NCBI GenBank assembly: GCA_009823395.1
Contig: CM020513.1
Coordinates: forward strand, 2,225,501-2,289,500
Length of the DNA: 64,000 bases
Origin: Thamnaconus septentrionalis
Lineage: Eukaryota > Chordata > Actinopteri > Tetraodontiformes > Monacanthidae
Reading direction: 5' to 3'
The position numbers and the translations under genes are program-made. Below, piece by piece: positions 38,481-57,800 of this stretch; position 1 is the stretch's first letter; each line of letters starts with the position of its first letter. The notes under the pieces were generated by a model that was given only the letters and a program-made list of their open reading frames with translations, was not told the DNA's origin and searched no databases.

Positions 38481-39879
38481 AAGTATGTACGCAAACATAA
38501 ACGGTATCGCCACAGAATGACATGACGCCGTCAGTCAAGGGGAAAACAATAGTCACGTGTGAGGGAACAGACTTTACCATTGGATGTTTATTAGTTGGCC
38601 CCTGAAAAGGAATCTTCTGATTGGTTAACGGAATTGGATCGCCTCAACTGGTTCACGCGCAGGGGAGTAGAGTCTGACGGGAATTAAACTTTGGCATAAC
38701 ACCGGCACGTATACAGCGTCTGCTTGAACGATAGACTGCTTGTATTTTTTTGGACTCCCTTTGCTCACAGTTTTTTTTGTTTGTTTTTGTTAAACGAGTT
38801 TCTTTGTGGTTTCCACATAATTTGCCTTAATTGTATGACGTAAAAAAAAAAAAATACAATTGACGTCTGAACATCCAACCCAAACATATTAAAACTGGAA
38901 AGATAGAAGTCCTTAGCAGTGTCTCCATAGTAAGCAGTCTAAACCAAACATGTTGGAAACTTTGTAGGATTACAGTCAGGAAACTATTTAAGAATGATGT
39001 ACTAAGTACTAAGGTACTCGGGTACTAAATCGTTTTCCAAAATTGGCAACAGCAGAGGAATGTGATTTCCGATAATATTCCTTTCCTATGATCGAGGATG
39101 TAGAATATGTATCTGCATATTATGACCGTTTAATTCAAAAGCTGCTGAAACCAGATTTTGGCAGACAATCGCTTTTGGACATGATAGCCTCGTTTACTTC
39201 ACACGCAGTGTTGATTTTCCCTGAAACACCTGTGAAGAATTAATTTGTTTCCTTAAACCAAAATGGAACACCTGGTCAATGCAGCAACGTTCTAATTTCC
39301 CAATTATAGCTAAAAGAGCTATGCCTGCGTGTAGTACACGTGTTCAACTGTTAATTTCATGATTGCTTGATATTTTTCAGATTTTTCTGGACGTGATGAA
39401 TTTGGAATTTTGATTACCATTTAACTGTCACTGTGGTTCCTTGTTTGAAATATTCAATCTTACTAATTGTACATTTTTACATAAAAACAACCCTTTTAAA
39501 TAATAAAACGCCTTTTGCTCATGTGGAATCTCATTGCAATTTATTCAGACATGTGAGAGTGATACGCTATCATTACATTTGACCACTAGGATGTTAACAT
39601 TAAATTGAGTATTATAGTGCTATCTGTACAAATGAAATGCAGAGGTAAAAATAAATAAATAAATAAATAAAATAAAATAGATTTCTTAAAATTCTCAGTT
39701 TAAAGTTCAAATTCTGACTTTTTTCCTCATACAATTCTGAGATTAGTTTGATCAAATGATATCAAAGTATTTTGGGAAAATGTGTGATTATTAAAAAATA
39801 AGAATTAAGAAAATATTTTATTGTAATGTGGAAAGGGGCAGTCATACTGTCAGCGAGCAAGAAAACGTTATATTTTGTT
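38481..39879. other. Divergent intergenic spacer between pnpla8 and dnm1l
   Basis: Mostly AT-rich with no coding exon that I can support. It contains a short AAAT tract at about 39648-39672. The two genes point away from each other across this spacer. Confidence 0.6.
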
Positions 39880-47759
<7,880 letters not shown>

Positions 47760-48104
47760 GAGCGCCCCCGTCTGGCAGGCTCTCCTCACACTAGCCGCCG
47801 TCACGTTGGAGCCCCCTCCCTCCTCCCTCCTTGGCCTTCCGACCCGCCCAGCACTTGGAACTCCAGATAACAGCGACTCAGAAATGCACTGGTGTGGATG
47901 TGTGTATATGGAAAATGTGGTTTCTGTGTAAGGACTTCATTACAGGGTGAAATATTTTCCCTCCTTGTTTATCATCAGCACTACACATGATCCTGCTCTA
48001 GATTATTATATTTTTATTAATTAATGAAAACGTATAATGTACAGCCGATGTCACCACTATGTGGAGCCTTTCTGAAGATTGTCCTGTTTTTAGTGCAGAT
48101 TTGA

Positions 48105-48306
48105 ATTAAAGCTCTGAAAAAAAGTCTGATGCCTCAACGTTTTTCGCTCTTTAACGTTCAGTCCAGTTCACAAGTATGTAATATTATATGTTGAACCACA
48201 TTCAGTATGAAATGGTTAAATTAATCGTGACTTTTGGTACCACAGTCTCTCATCCTGCATGGTGGATGGAAAGACAGGAGCGCAGGGTGTTTGTGATTCC
48301 TTTATT
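48105..48306. terminator. Tail-to-tail 3' ends of dnm1l (+) and troponin T (-)
   Basis: Plus-strand ATTAAA at 48105-48110 and minus-strand AATAAA at 48306-48301 face each other across about 190 bp. The 3' UTRs are about 350 bases (dnm1l) and 130 bases (troponin T), so the genes are almost contiguous and could overlap on read-through. Confidence 0.55.
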
Positions 48307-48411
48307 GATTTCGATATCTTGCCGATTGACATGTAACCCAACACAACAGAACAATAAGTTAACGCAGAACACACAGGTGGCCCTGGCGTTGGTGGCCTCC
48401 AGGTGTGTGTC

Positions 48412-48426
48412 GTCGTCGTCGTCGTA
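48412..48426. repeat. Short GAC/GTC repeat in the troponin T 3' UTR
   Basis: Five GTC units on the plus strand (GAC on the transcript), just after the stop codon. Confidence 0.8.
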
Positions 48427-48437
48427 TCGCCACTTCT

Positions 48438-51354
48438 TTACCTCAACCGGGCGCTCATCTTGCCCTTGCCGCGGCCCTTGGCACTGAAAACACCAGAGTA
48501 TAAGACTGTAAAATCCTGAAGCCATTTCTGACTGTGTACTCAAAAATTTGAATTTTGGTTTGAAAAAGCCTTTGATTATTATCAAACTAAAAAGTAAAAA
48601 AAAAAACAATAATAATTTAAAGAATGATTAATTGGTTGTCATCTTTTAAAATGTTCACAGTCATTTAAGTCAAAGTTAGACAAAAAAAAAAAATCAGGAT
48701 TTATCATATACATATATATATATTTTTAGACCAAATCAAAATGAATATTAAAAAGCAACTGAAGCCAGAGTTGGACTAGGTCTTCATACCTCTGGTGGTC
48801 CTGAACTCGGGCCAGAAGTTGGTTGATCTGCAGGGACAAACAAAACGTTGGTTTTTAGGGGCATGCGTACCTGACGTGTCCAGCAGAGGGCGCCAACAGA
48901 TTGGCAGCTATTTTTTTGAGCGCGCAGAGGAGACTTACGTCATACTTCTGTCTCTTGAGTTTCTCACCCAGGTCAAACTTCTCAGCCTCCAGCGACATCA
49001 GCCACTTCCACATCTCGTCGGCCTTCTCCCTACAAGCAGAGTCGTCGAGTCAAGGCCTCCACTACGCCTTCATGTTCCTGCAAAGCAACTGTCTGAATGG
49101 ATGAGAAAACTCTATGTGGTGACAACATACTTCAGCTTGTCCTCGCCCATGTGGTCAACATTGAGAGGCTTCCTGCGCTCGGCCAGGATCTTCTTCTTCT
49201 TCTCCCGCTCCGTCTGTTTCTTAGCTCCTCTTCTGTTCTCACTCTGTATCAGACAAAAGCAAAAATAAAAGATTTGTAACTGGAACCAGATAAGAACAAG
49301 TTGGAGACACACTTTGTTCTGATTAACAATTAGAAAAATAAAAATACAAATAAATTAAATACTCTTTATATCCACTTTTCCCATCCTTAGTTTTCATCCT
49401 AGACTTTGGTGGAGCAACTTCACACGACAGACAAAGCATCCATTCATCTTCTATACCCAGTTACTTTTGCACTAATGGGGCCCGATGGGCCTCACGTGCA
49501 TGTTTTTGGACTGTGGGAGGAAGCCAGAGAACCCGGAAAGAACCCACGTAGACACAGGGAGAACAGGCAAACAGAAAGGCCCCAGTCCCGGGATCAAACC
49601 CGCAACCTTCAGTGCTAACCACTGCGCCACCGTGTCGCACAACTGAAAGTCTGCCGAAACCAAACATTTTGGTTTAGCTTCCTGCTAAGACCTTATTGAT
49701 CCTTCCACATGTCTGGAAGGAAAAAAAAAAAAAAAAAAAAAAGGCAACTGCAAGATGGTCCAGAAGCAGCACAAGAGCTGGAGGTGAATGAGATATGCAG
49801 AAGATTTGTTTGACTTCACAAAGGGCAAATTTGACGCAAAGGATGCCAAATATGTGGAGTTCACTGATAGGAATCGGAATAGGAACATGCATTATAGTTT
49901 TCAGGCATAAGCAAAGGGATTCTGGGGACTAATATGGGCCCTTTAAAGGTACAGTCAACTTTCCAAAATGGACAGAGTTTTCTCCTGTCTTTTATGTCTT
50001 GAGATGTTCGTTTTTCAGAATCACTTGAATGGCTCCGAGCTTGAAGGACAATCTAACTCTGTTTTGTGATGTTTTGTGGCCTTGCAAAAAGAATTTGGAG
50101 GTGTTCTACAGAGGTGGTAGTAGTTTTGATCCTTACTCCTCAAGAAAGGAAACACTGAATTACCTTTTTCTCCTCTCTGCTCCATGATTCGCATTAGTTT
50201 GCTGTTTGCATTGGTGCTTAAAAGGGATTTTCTCAGATAACAGTGGCGGAATAATGACCTTCTGCCCGGCGCTGTACTGCTGGGTCATGTTTGAGAGGGC
50301 CTTCTTCTTCTTGGCGTCCTCGTCGTGCTTCTTGCGCTGCTCCTCCTGCTCCTTCCGCTCCTTCTCCTCCTGTTGGCAACACATCAGGTGTGGAGTGAGG
50401 ACCGGGAAGGAGCCACATCCCTCCGAACACAACGCGGGGGAGCCGAGCTGCTAGCGGACACCATGATTTGTGACGCACCGCCATCCTGGCCTGCCTATCC
50501 TTCTCCCTCTCTGCTCGGACCCTCTGCTGCTCCGCTCTCTCAGCGCGGCGTTTCTCCTGCAGGACACACGGACGGTTCGGTAAGCGGCGCTGAAAATGTC
50601 ACGTCAAAACTTTCTTCCAGGGTAGAACGGACGATTCTGTTGACAAGGGCGATGAGCTCTTCCTCCTCTTTCTTCCTCTGGATGAAGTGAGCCTCGATCA
50701 GCGACTGCAGCTCAGACAGGTCCTTCTCCTGACGCTTCCTGTGGATGTCCTGCCATTGGTAAAAACAGAAAAAAAAGAAAAAATAACCCCACAAAGGCTC
50801 AGTTGATGCCTTGACATTTCACACTTCTTAAATGATTTGTTCGACTGCAATCGACTCACGTCAAAGTCCACTTTTTCTCCATCTGGAATCTTTGGGGCAG
50901 CAATGTTTGACATGAACCTGTTGACGAGGAGAAACTGTTTTTTTGAGGAAATCTGCCTGGGGAATTTTACAGACTTGGCAGAGGAGGTGAACCTACTTTG
51001 GCTTCGGCTTCGACTCATCTGAAAAAACACAATAAACAACATGAATATAAGCAGAACACATCTTTATTGAACATTTAATAGTAAGAAAGTGAAACAACAT
51101 GGTTTTCTTACCTTGTGCTGTTGATCAGGAAAAAACAAAAACAATTTGGTTATAAAAATTCTTTCAATATGTACATGTCAACGTTGAAGAACATCTGCAG
51201 TTGCATCTTTCTTACCTTCCTCCTCCCTTTAAAGACCAATAATGACAACATTAATCAACAAAACTTATTAAAGCATCGAATAGTGCATGAAAGTGGCTGA
51301 AGTGTGTACGTACTGCGTCTCCTCCTCCTCCACCACTTCCTCAGTGTCAGACAT
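48438..51354 (-). CDS. tnnt2: Troponin T, cardiac-type (tnnt2-like), 12 coding exons
   Basis: Tropomyosin-binding subunit of the troponin complex on striated-muscle thin filaments. Exons (minus): 51354-51314, 51226-51216 (11 bp), 51117-51112 (6 bp), 51018-50997, 50917-50860, 50749-50633, 50556-50479, 50369-50259, 49243-49131, 49029-48939, 48827-48790, 48483-48438. Phases close to 243 residues. Family landmarks are [53 protein letters not shown] and [19 protein letters not shown]. The KFMSN and DIHRKR segments are closer to TNNT2 than to TNNT1 or TNNT3; [15 protein letters not shown] is closer to the skeletal types, so the paralogue name is provisional. The acidic N-terminus is very short (about 27 residues before FMSN; near 78 in human TNNT2). 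The C-terminus is KMSARLR, not the usual GRWK. Putative AATAAA at 48306-48301. Confidence 0.88.
49436..49640 (-). mobile_element. tRNA-derived SINE, 5'-head intact, in a troponin T intron
   Basis: Read on the minus strand it begins with an A-box-like ggtggcgcagtggttagca and has a B-box GGTTTGATCCC at 49600-49590. It continues into the body common to fish SINEs (tgttctccctgtgtctacgt, then ctcccacagtccaaaaacat). The far end (49436-49450) has the ccattcatcttctat sequence often found at the tail of such repeats. It lies in the intron between exons 50369-50259 and 49243-49131. Confidence 0.75.
51112..51226 (-). CDS. tnnt2: Troponin T microexons of 11 bp and 6 bp in the acidic N-terminal region
   Basis: 51226-51216 has acceptor tttaaag and donor gtaaga and encodes the rest of Q, then EEE. 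51117-51112 has acceptor atcaacag and donor gtaaga and encodes parts of A, Q and D. The five exons 41+11+6+22+58 bp sum to exactly 46 codons only if both microexons are used, or both are skipped with a changed frame. Very small N-terminal exons are typical of vertebrate troponin T genes, where they are alternatively spliced. Confidence 0.75.
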
Positions 51355-52159
51355 TTTGTTATCGGTGAGCTCTGCAAAATGGATCCCTATTAGTCTATTT
51401 TTAGACGCCCAGACTTCTGTGATCATTAAACAACCTGGCGGAGGCATAAATGACTAAAATATGATGTTCTTTTTTTAAATTATTTTTATAAGGGCTGAGA
51501 TTTGACATTCTACAATAAAATGCATTCATCAGAAACAGTTTTGCAAGAATAAGAGTCTGATAAACATAAAGTATTAGTGAACAAACACGAGGTCCAAAAT
51601 ATTTTCTAATTGGACGTGGAAAATTGACTGCATACTACAAAAGCAGTTGAGTGATTGAGCGAGAATTCTTAATCAGCTAATTAACCAAATACTTAATAGA
51701 ACTGCAACTCCCATGTTTTAAAGGCCATTGCCCTAATTGTGCAGTTTTACTACCTCCACCTCAGACAATGACCCCCAATGACTTTCAATGTTTCATTTCA
51801 TAATAATGACCACAAATCCCCAGTCAAGCTTGATTTTCAGTTTGATTTGTGGGAAATCAGCTAAACTATTTTCACTGTGAGGTTTCTGTTGAATGTAACA
51901 CAGACATAGTATGGATATATGCAGTTTATATAATATACATATGGTGGTATAGACAACCAAATTTTCTTCTGTTATATGAGCACATTTATTATGTTGAACT
52001 ATTCAGTGCAATCATATTTATTTCAAGATGTTGAGGGTGAAGACCTTGCAAGAACTAAAATGGGCAGATTAACAGACCACAAGTTAGTCATCAAAGCAGC
52101 AGCTTCTCTCAGTATTCATTGACTAAACCGTGTTGGAAATGAGGCTGTTGTGTTCTTAC

Positions 52160-52330
52160 CTGTGGGCCAGACAGAGGGAGCTTCGGGACGAGACCAAGAC
52201 TTCGGCTCCTTGAAGTTCGCCAAACAGTTTGGGCATCAAGGATACATAGTGGAGCCCTTCTTACTCATGTGACTGCAGCGTCCTATGGCTGAACAGTCTA
52301 TTGTTAGACAGCTGGAGCTCTGTCCAACAC
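52160..52330 (-). promoter_or_regulatory. Troponin T noncoding first exon and proximal promoter
   Basis: A consensus donor (CACAG|gtaaga, exon edge 52160) ends a probable 5' UTR exon that joins the acceptor just before the ATG exon (gcag|AGCTCACC). Upstream on the minus strand are E-boxes at 52266-52271 (CATGTG) and 52309-52314 (CAGCTG), suitable for myogenic bHLH factors. No clear TATA or M-CAT motif was seen. Confidence 0.4.
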
Positions 52331-54816
52331 ACAAACACACATAACACACATCCATGGACACGCACACGCAAATGCACACACTAACTACTTTCACCAGCTT
52401 TCACTCAAGTTACATTGCTCCATAAATCCCCACCTAGTTAGAGCAGGCGTCTGTCTGCATTTCCTTCAATGCTAAAATGAAAATATCAGTCCACATTTTT
52501 GATCATTTTATTAATTTCTTGGATTATTTATTGCTGCAGCTGCAAAAGAAACAGTAATTCTTCAACAATCTATCAAAGCAATCAATCACAATAACACAGG
52601 CGCACTCATATTGGCAGCAGTGAAGTCACATGCGTGGCTGACTGACGGGAACGCCATCCGTGCCACAGGTGAGGATTTATTACAGGCATTAATAAAACAG
52701 AGAGCGCGGATGAACACACGGTTGTTAAGCCCTGCTGCTGTGGCATTGCAAAGACTGAGCCATGTCAACCAGTTACTGAGTGAGAGCAAAACATACTTCT
52801 GATACTGTCTTGGCCTATTACATGTGACTTTTTTTTTTTTTTTTTTGCTACCAAGTATGAAATCCAAAAAGCTCTTCAGAGAATAAAAAACTTAAAATGT
52901 ACATTGCATAACAGTTGACAAATTGAATAAAAATATTTTGATTGATTAAAAATAGGTGTCATTGAACAATTTTTAAAAAATAAGTGTCTTATATAGTTGC
53001 TTTTTAAAAATGTTCTCATGTTTCATGAAAAGGCTACTTGACAAAATAAAGGCAGAGAACTTTACCATCAGTGAAACAAGTAAGTATCCAGATACTGTTA
53101 AAGTATTGTCAAAATCATTTTTCCGATTTATTGTATTGGATGTATGTGTTCTCATGAGAGGGTGCCAGGTTGGCAGGCAACCAAACATATAGTCCTGTAG
53201 CAGGCCAGCTGGGGGAGCTGTAACATTGGCAGGGATACCGTTTTACCTGTTCAGGTCAATGACTCATTCAAGATAATTTCTGATCATTTTTGAAACCATC
53301 GGCTTAAAGTACAAAAAACACGGTGTTGCTTTAAGATGCATGTCTCTGGAGGCGGATCAACGAGACCAGTTCTTATGAATGTTGTCAATTCAATATTCAA
53401 GTTGCAAAAAGAAACTAATGAACACATGAAGTAAGTCAAATATGTACAGGCTGACCGCTCAGTGTTAAGAGAGGACACATGATCAGTTGGAATGCTGCTA
53501 CAATGACTAAGAAAAAGTGATCACACACAGATGCTAATGCTATGCTAATGCTATCTTTAAACATCTGGATATTCTAAAAAAGTGAACGTGTCTTCCAGCG
53601 GTAACAGAGCTGGGAGAATGCTGAAGACTTTGGTGCTGGTGCAATTCTTGGTCCGATGTTTTTGTCCCACACTGGCGTGAACTTAACGCAGCAAGTATGT
53701 GAAGACGAAGAGGAAGCACATTCGGTGGCAGAGGCTTGTGATTGGTCAGGGAAAGCTTGATTTAAATAAGGGACCAGAGCCGCTGGTTAGGGCCTCACAC
53801 CTGCTGGTAGACAGAAAGAGACATTGAAGGCCCATTAACGCATGTGAATTTAAAGTGTATTACATACCCCCACCAGCCAGAGCCAAAGCGAGAGTGCCTC
53901 TCCTTGTGACTGAAAGCTGTAACTTTGCCACTTGCCCTCTACTTCATTCCTCAGAGATCTATTTCTGTTTAAAGAAGCCGGTCGGTTACAACAAGGAACG
54001 CTATTTAGGGTCTGGGGCTGAAGCTCGACAAACACTTTTCCACCGCCATTGTTCACACTTCGAGCGAGCCGCCTGAACACCGGCAGGAGGCTGAAACAAT
54101 AGCTTCGCTGGGCTTAAATCTCTGTGTATCTCATGGGCCTTCGGGGGACTCAAACGGCTTGGCTACATGTTAGCGCTTTATTAGCGGTGCTGAGCAAATA
54201 AGCCCAGAGTCTGAGTACAACTGCTGCGTAAATAAACACTGTGTAATCCCCCCCACCCCACCCACCTCCTCTCAGGCACACAGCAAGTAACTTGTAATGT
54301 GACAATCAAGCAGCTGCGCGCTGGTATGCCTGAGGGCCCGCCGACACCCGGCTTGGCACCGGGCGACCCAGGTGGCGCTGGGTGACCGGCCGGCGCTGCG
54401 GAGGTACGACAGCCATCCCAGGAGTCTGCAAGGTTCTTTATACTGGGAAACAAGGTCAGGGCGAGTGGTTTGTTACTTGTAAATATAGACCGCAGTGCCA
54501 AAGAGCTGAGCCACCGTCCAATTTTTTTTTTTTACAGCAGCCAATTTGATTTATGGCAAGTGGCTTGCGGCTTACAGAGGGATTCTGGTGGGACACGGCC
54601 ATCCCGGAGGCATGTTTTGAAGGGCAGACACATTACGACTAAACTCGACCTCATCCTGGATTAATCAACGTAAACCCTCCGTTTCAGCATGTTAATCCGG
54701 CGATTACGGAGGCCACCGTGTAATTTTGTAATAAAGCTCCTGTACAGAGATGCCGCATGGAAATTAAGACCTGTTAGCTTAGCCTGGCGACTCCTAAATA
54801 GTTAACGTTGTCTGAC
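52331..54816. other. Spacer between troponin T 5' end and cald1 3' end
   Basis: No coding exon found. It is AT-rich with T-runs at 52830-52846 and no recognisable transposon. The part from 54176 to 54816 is probably the cald1 3' UTR. Confidence 0.55.
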
Positions 54817-54897
54817 TCACTCCCGCATTTGATGATTTGATTTGCTTAGTTTGATCTTACCATTAGTTGCAAACTTGCCTTTGGCACCGAATGACAA
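54817..54897 (-). CDS. cald1: cald1 probable terminal coding exon
   Basis: After GK of exon 55319-55257 (phase 0), an acceptor (tttaacag) opens a frame reading [16 protein letters not shown] and on to MRE and TGA, 26 residues. The GK..TNG pattern recalls the chicken caldesmon ending (TGKKSETNG). A GGTAAG inside the exon could act as a donor, giving a different last exon. A candidate AATAAA for the transcript is at 54182-54177. Confidence 0.5.
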   Translation of the reverse strand: MSFGAKGKFATNGKIKLSKSNHQMRE

Positions 54898-57800
54898 CTG
54901 TTAAAGTGAAGAAAACAGAGGGAGAATAATTGGTAGTTAAAGATGGATTTAAAAGAAAATTGCTTGCTTTTTATTAAAAAGAAGTTTCCCTTTACAAAGT
55001 GTCACATCAGAAAACATCACAGTTGACACAATATGATCTATAAATAAAAATGTATGTAGGTAAAAGTAGAACTTGGCATTCTAAAATTACAAACAGCAGT
55101 TAGACAACCAAATGCTGCCAACACGACTTTTGAAGGGGATATAATAAGTCTGTGTGAATCAGAACACTTAATCCCAAGGGGAGAAATCATTAATATCTCA
55201 CTGACAGCAGTGTGTGTGTGTGTGTGTGTGTGTGTCTGCACAGGTGCATGTCTTACCTTGCCAGGTGCAGGACTCTTCTTGGTTTCCCACATGCCGCGCT
55301 TGTCACCTGGTTTCGTTTCCTGAGACAAACGAGACGAAACATTTTTCAAAAGCCAAAGTGGACAACATCGATAAAATAATTTAAGGCATATAATGTATGT
55401 GAATATGATTTAGTTTGCGTACTTGAAATTCACAGTATTGAATTAATTCTCTGTATTTATCATAATTATTATTATTATTACACTTGATGGTTGTAAAGAG
55501 TGGACAGATCACATAGGGAATATTAAACTTAGGGCTGAGAGGAAGGGAGAGCATGTATGGGAGGGGAAGCAGCCGAGATTGTGGCGTTCGCAGCGAGATG
55601 GAACTGATTCACCAGCACAGACGTTCTGTTCCCTCGACCCGTCAGAGGGGGATGTTGCAGCACAAGTAAGGCCAAAGTCGCCGCCGCCGCTCCCAAAACA
55701 TTTGATACTAAAGATATCTCTCGCTCGTAAATTTCCCATTAGAACAATGTCATGCTGCCTGGTGGGGGCGGGGCTGCATGACAGGCGGCGGGACGTGTTC
55801 GCCAGCTGGCGTCTCGGCTTCAAGTCAAGGGCACCGTGTTTTTGCAAGACGACCTTAACGGCCCCATTGAGGAAGCGAAAGAACTAAACAATTAGTCCCT
55901 CGTCAGCTTTGTAACGTGTGTAGAGTGTGTGTGTGACGACAGAGTGAAGGCAGCGGGGCCTTTGAACCTCACACTGAGGTGACCAAATACATGGTCCTGA
56001 GATGAGATTGCAGCGAGTTTCCATTCAGGCCAAAATATGAAAAGGAAAAGCATTTCTAGCAACGACTTGTTTACAGGTTGTAATCTGATCTGAAGAAAAA
56101 AAAAAACAAACAACCTGGACAAGAGGTCGCAGCAGGTGATCTATGGGGTGTTGACGGCTGCACATGCAGGAATTCAGCCTGCTGACGCTGGAAACTGCTG
56201 GGTGCTTTGCGTCCTAATTTTCTTCCAGCCTCAATTTTTTCCTCCCCCTCTCAAGTTCATGCTATGGGCGCCAACAGGCCTCCTTCCAAAAAATAAACCA
56301 ATAAATAAAATAAATGTCCATGTGGTGTCGCTCTACTCAGCGACTTGGCCCAGGCAAGGCTCAGCGGCTGCAGCTGGTGGCTGGTCGCTGGACGGACTAT
56401 GGAGAGATGAGTCTATTTTGGTAACAACATGGTTTAAAGAAAAGGAAGGAAGAAGAGAAAGAGAGAGAGAGGGGAGGGGGCAGAGAGGTAGAGAGAGAGA
56501 TCGGGTCCTCACAGCCGGCTTGGCTGGTGACGGTGATGACGCAGCAGGTGCAGGGGCAGGTGCAGGTGCAGGTGCAGCTGATGGTGCCGCCGCTGCCGCC
56601 GCCGCTTTTTCCGTCTTCTCCGCCTCCGCAGGCTTCGCCCAATTGTTGACGCGGCCGGTCACGCCCCCTCTGGTCACTGGCAAGTCCTGCAAGAAAAGAA
56701 GAGGCGTCCCGAACGCTCAAGGATTCAGTCTCAGTAGCGACTCGCCAAGACGTCCGTTATGTCCGTTATGCCTGACCTTGTTGGCCGGAGCCGGACTTTC
56801 AGAGGAGCCGCCGACGTTTCCTTTCTCCCACATGCTCTTGATGCTGCGGGCGCCTCCTGAGGGGATGTCAGCCAGGGGGGATTTGGGGGATTTCACCTCC
56901 TTGTTTCCCTGCAGAGACGCACAATGGGGGGTTTAGATATGTTTAGGTTCCACTAATTTATGCATTTAAGAGGCAAAAACTGAATGTCAAACATGATCAA
57001 GCTGGGTGTTTTGTTTGTTTGTTTGTTTGTTAGGATTTTACACAGAGAGGATATATGATTTCCAAAACATGCCAATAGATTAAAACAGAGGACTATAATT
57101 TGTAGCCCCAAAGGATACTAGAGCAGAAGCTCTACTATGCCCAACGTCTTTCTAAACTTAAATCTATTTAAAATAATTAGTTTAAAAGAAAACATCTTTA
57201 GCTCTATGAAGAAAATACACATTGTATTTGTTAACTGTTTTGCCTTGTATATCAGATCCAGATCAAGTTCCTGCTTTAGATGTTGTTGCTTCTAAAAAAA
57301 AAAAAAAGTGTAAAAGTGTTAAAAAGTTCATTGTACTTACTGTTATTATTTTCAATACTATTATTATAATTTCTGGCCATTATTATGTACTGGTATTACT
57401 ACCATTAATTCTTTATTTTTCTTGTTCTATAAAGCACTATCTTCTCCTTGTTTTACAGAAAGAAATGTTCAATTTAGATTTTCATGTCAACGTGATTTTG
57501 AACTCATCGGTGTGTTCAGACATTCCAATGCTACTTCCTGTTCTACCGTTTCTGAGAATATGGATAAACTGTTGTCTCACCTGGGCGGCAGAGGCCCACT
57601 GGTCCATTTTGTTGCCGATCTTGGTGACCATGGGGCTGTGAGACACTCTGGCGGTGGTGCTTTGCGGGCGAAACAACACACGGGCCGTCTTTACAGTGTC
57701 AAGTATCAAAACTTGTCTGGTCATTATATCTTTTCATTCATTTGTTTTTTTTCTGACCTTTTCTGGGCTGACTTGTTTAGGAATTCCGCCTTCTCTCCAA

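Noticed and set aside
48438..51354. Fast skeletal troponin T (TNNT3) assignment
   Set aside because: The N-terminus, FMSN.APKIPDG and DIHRKR segments fit the cardiac type better. The central RRKPLN.DH.GEDKL segment is shared with skeletal types, so some doubt about the paralogue remains.
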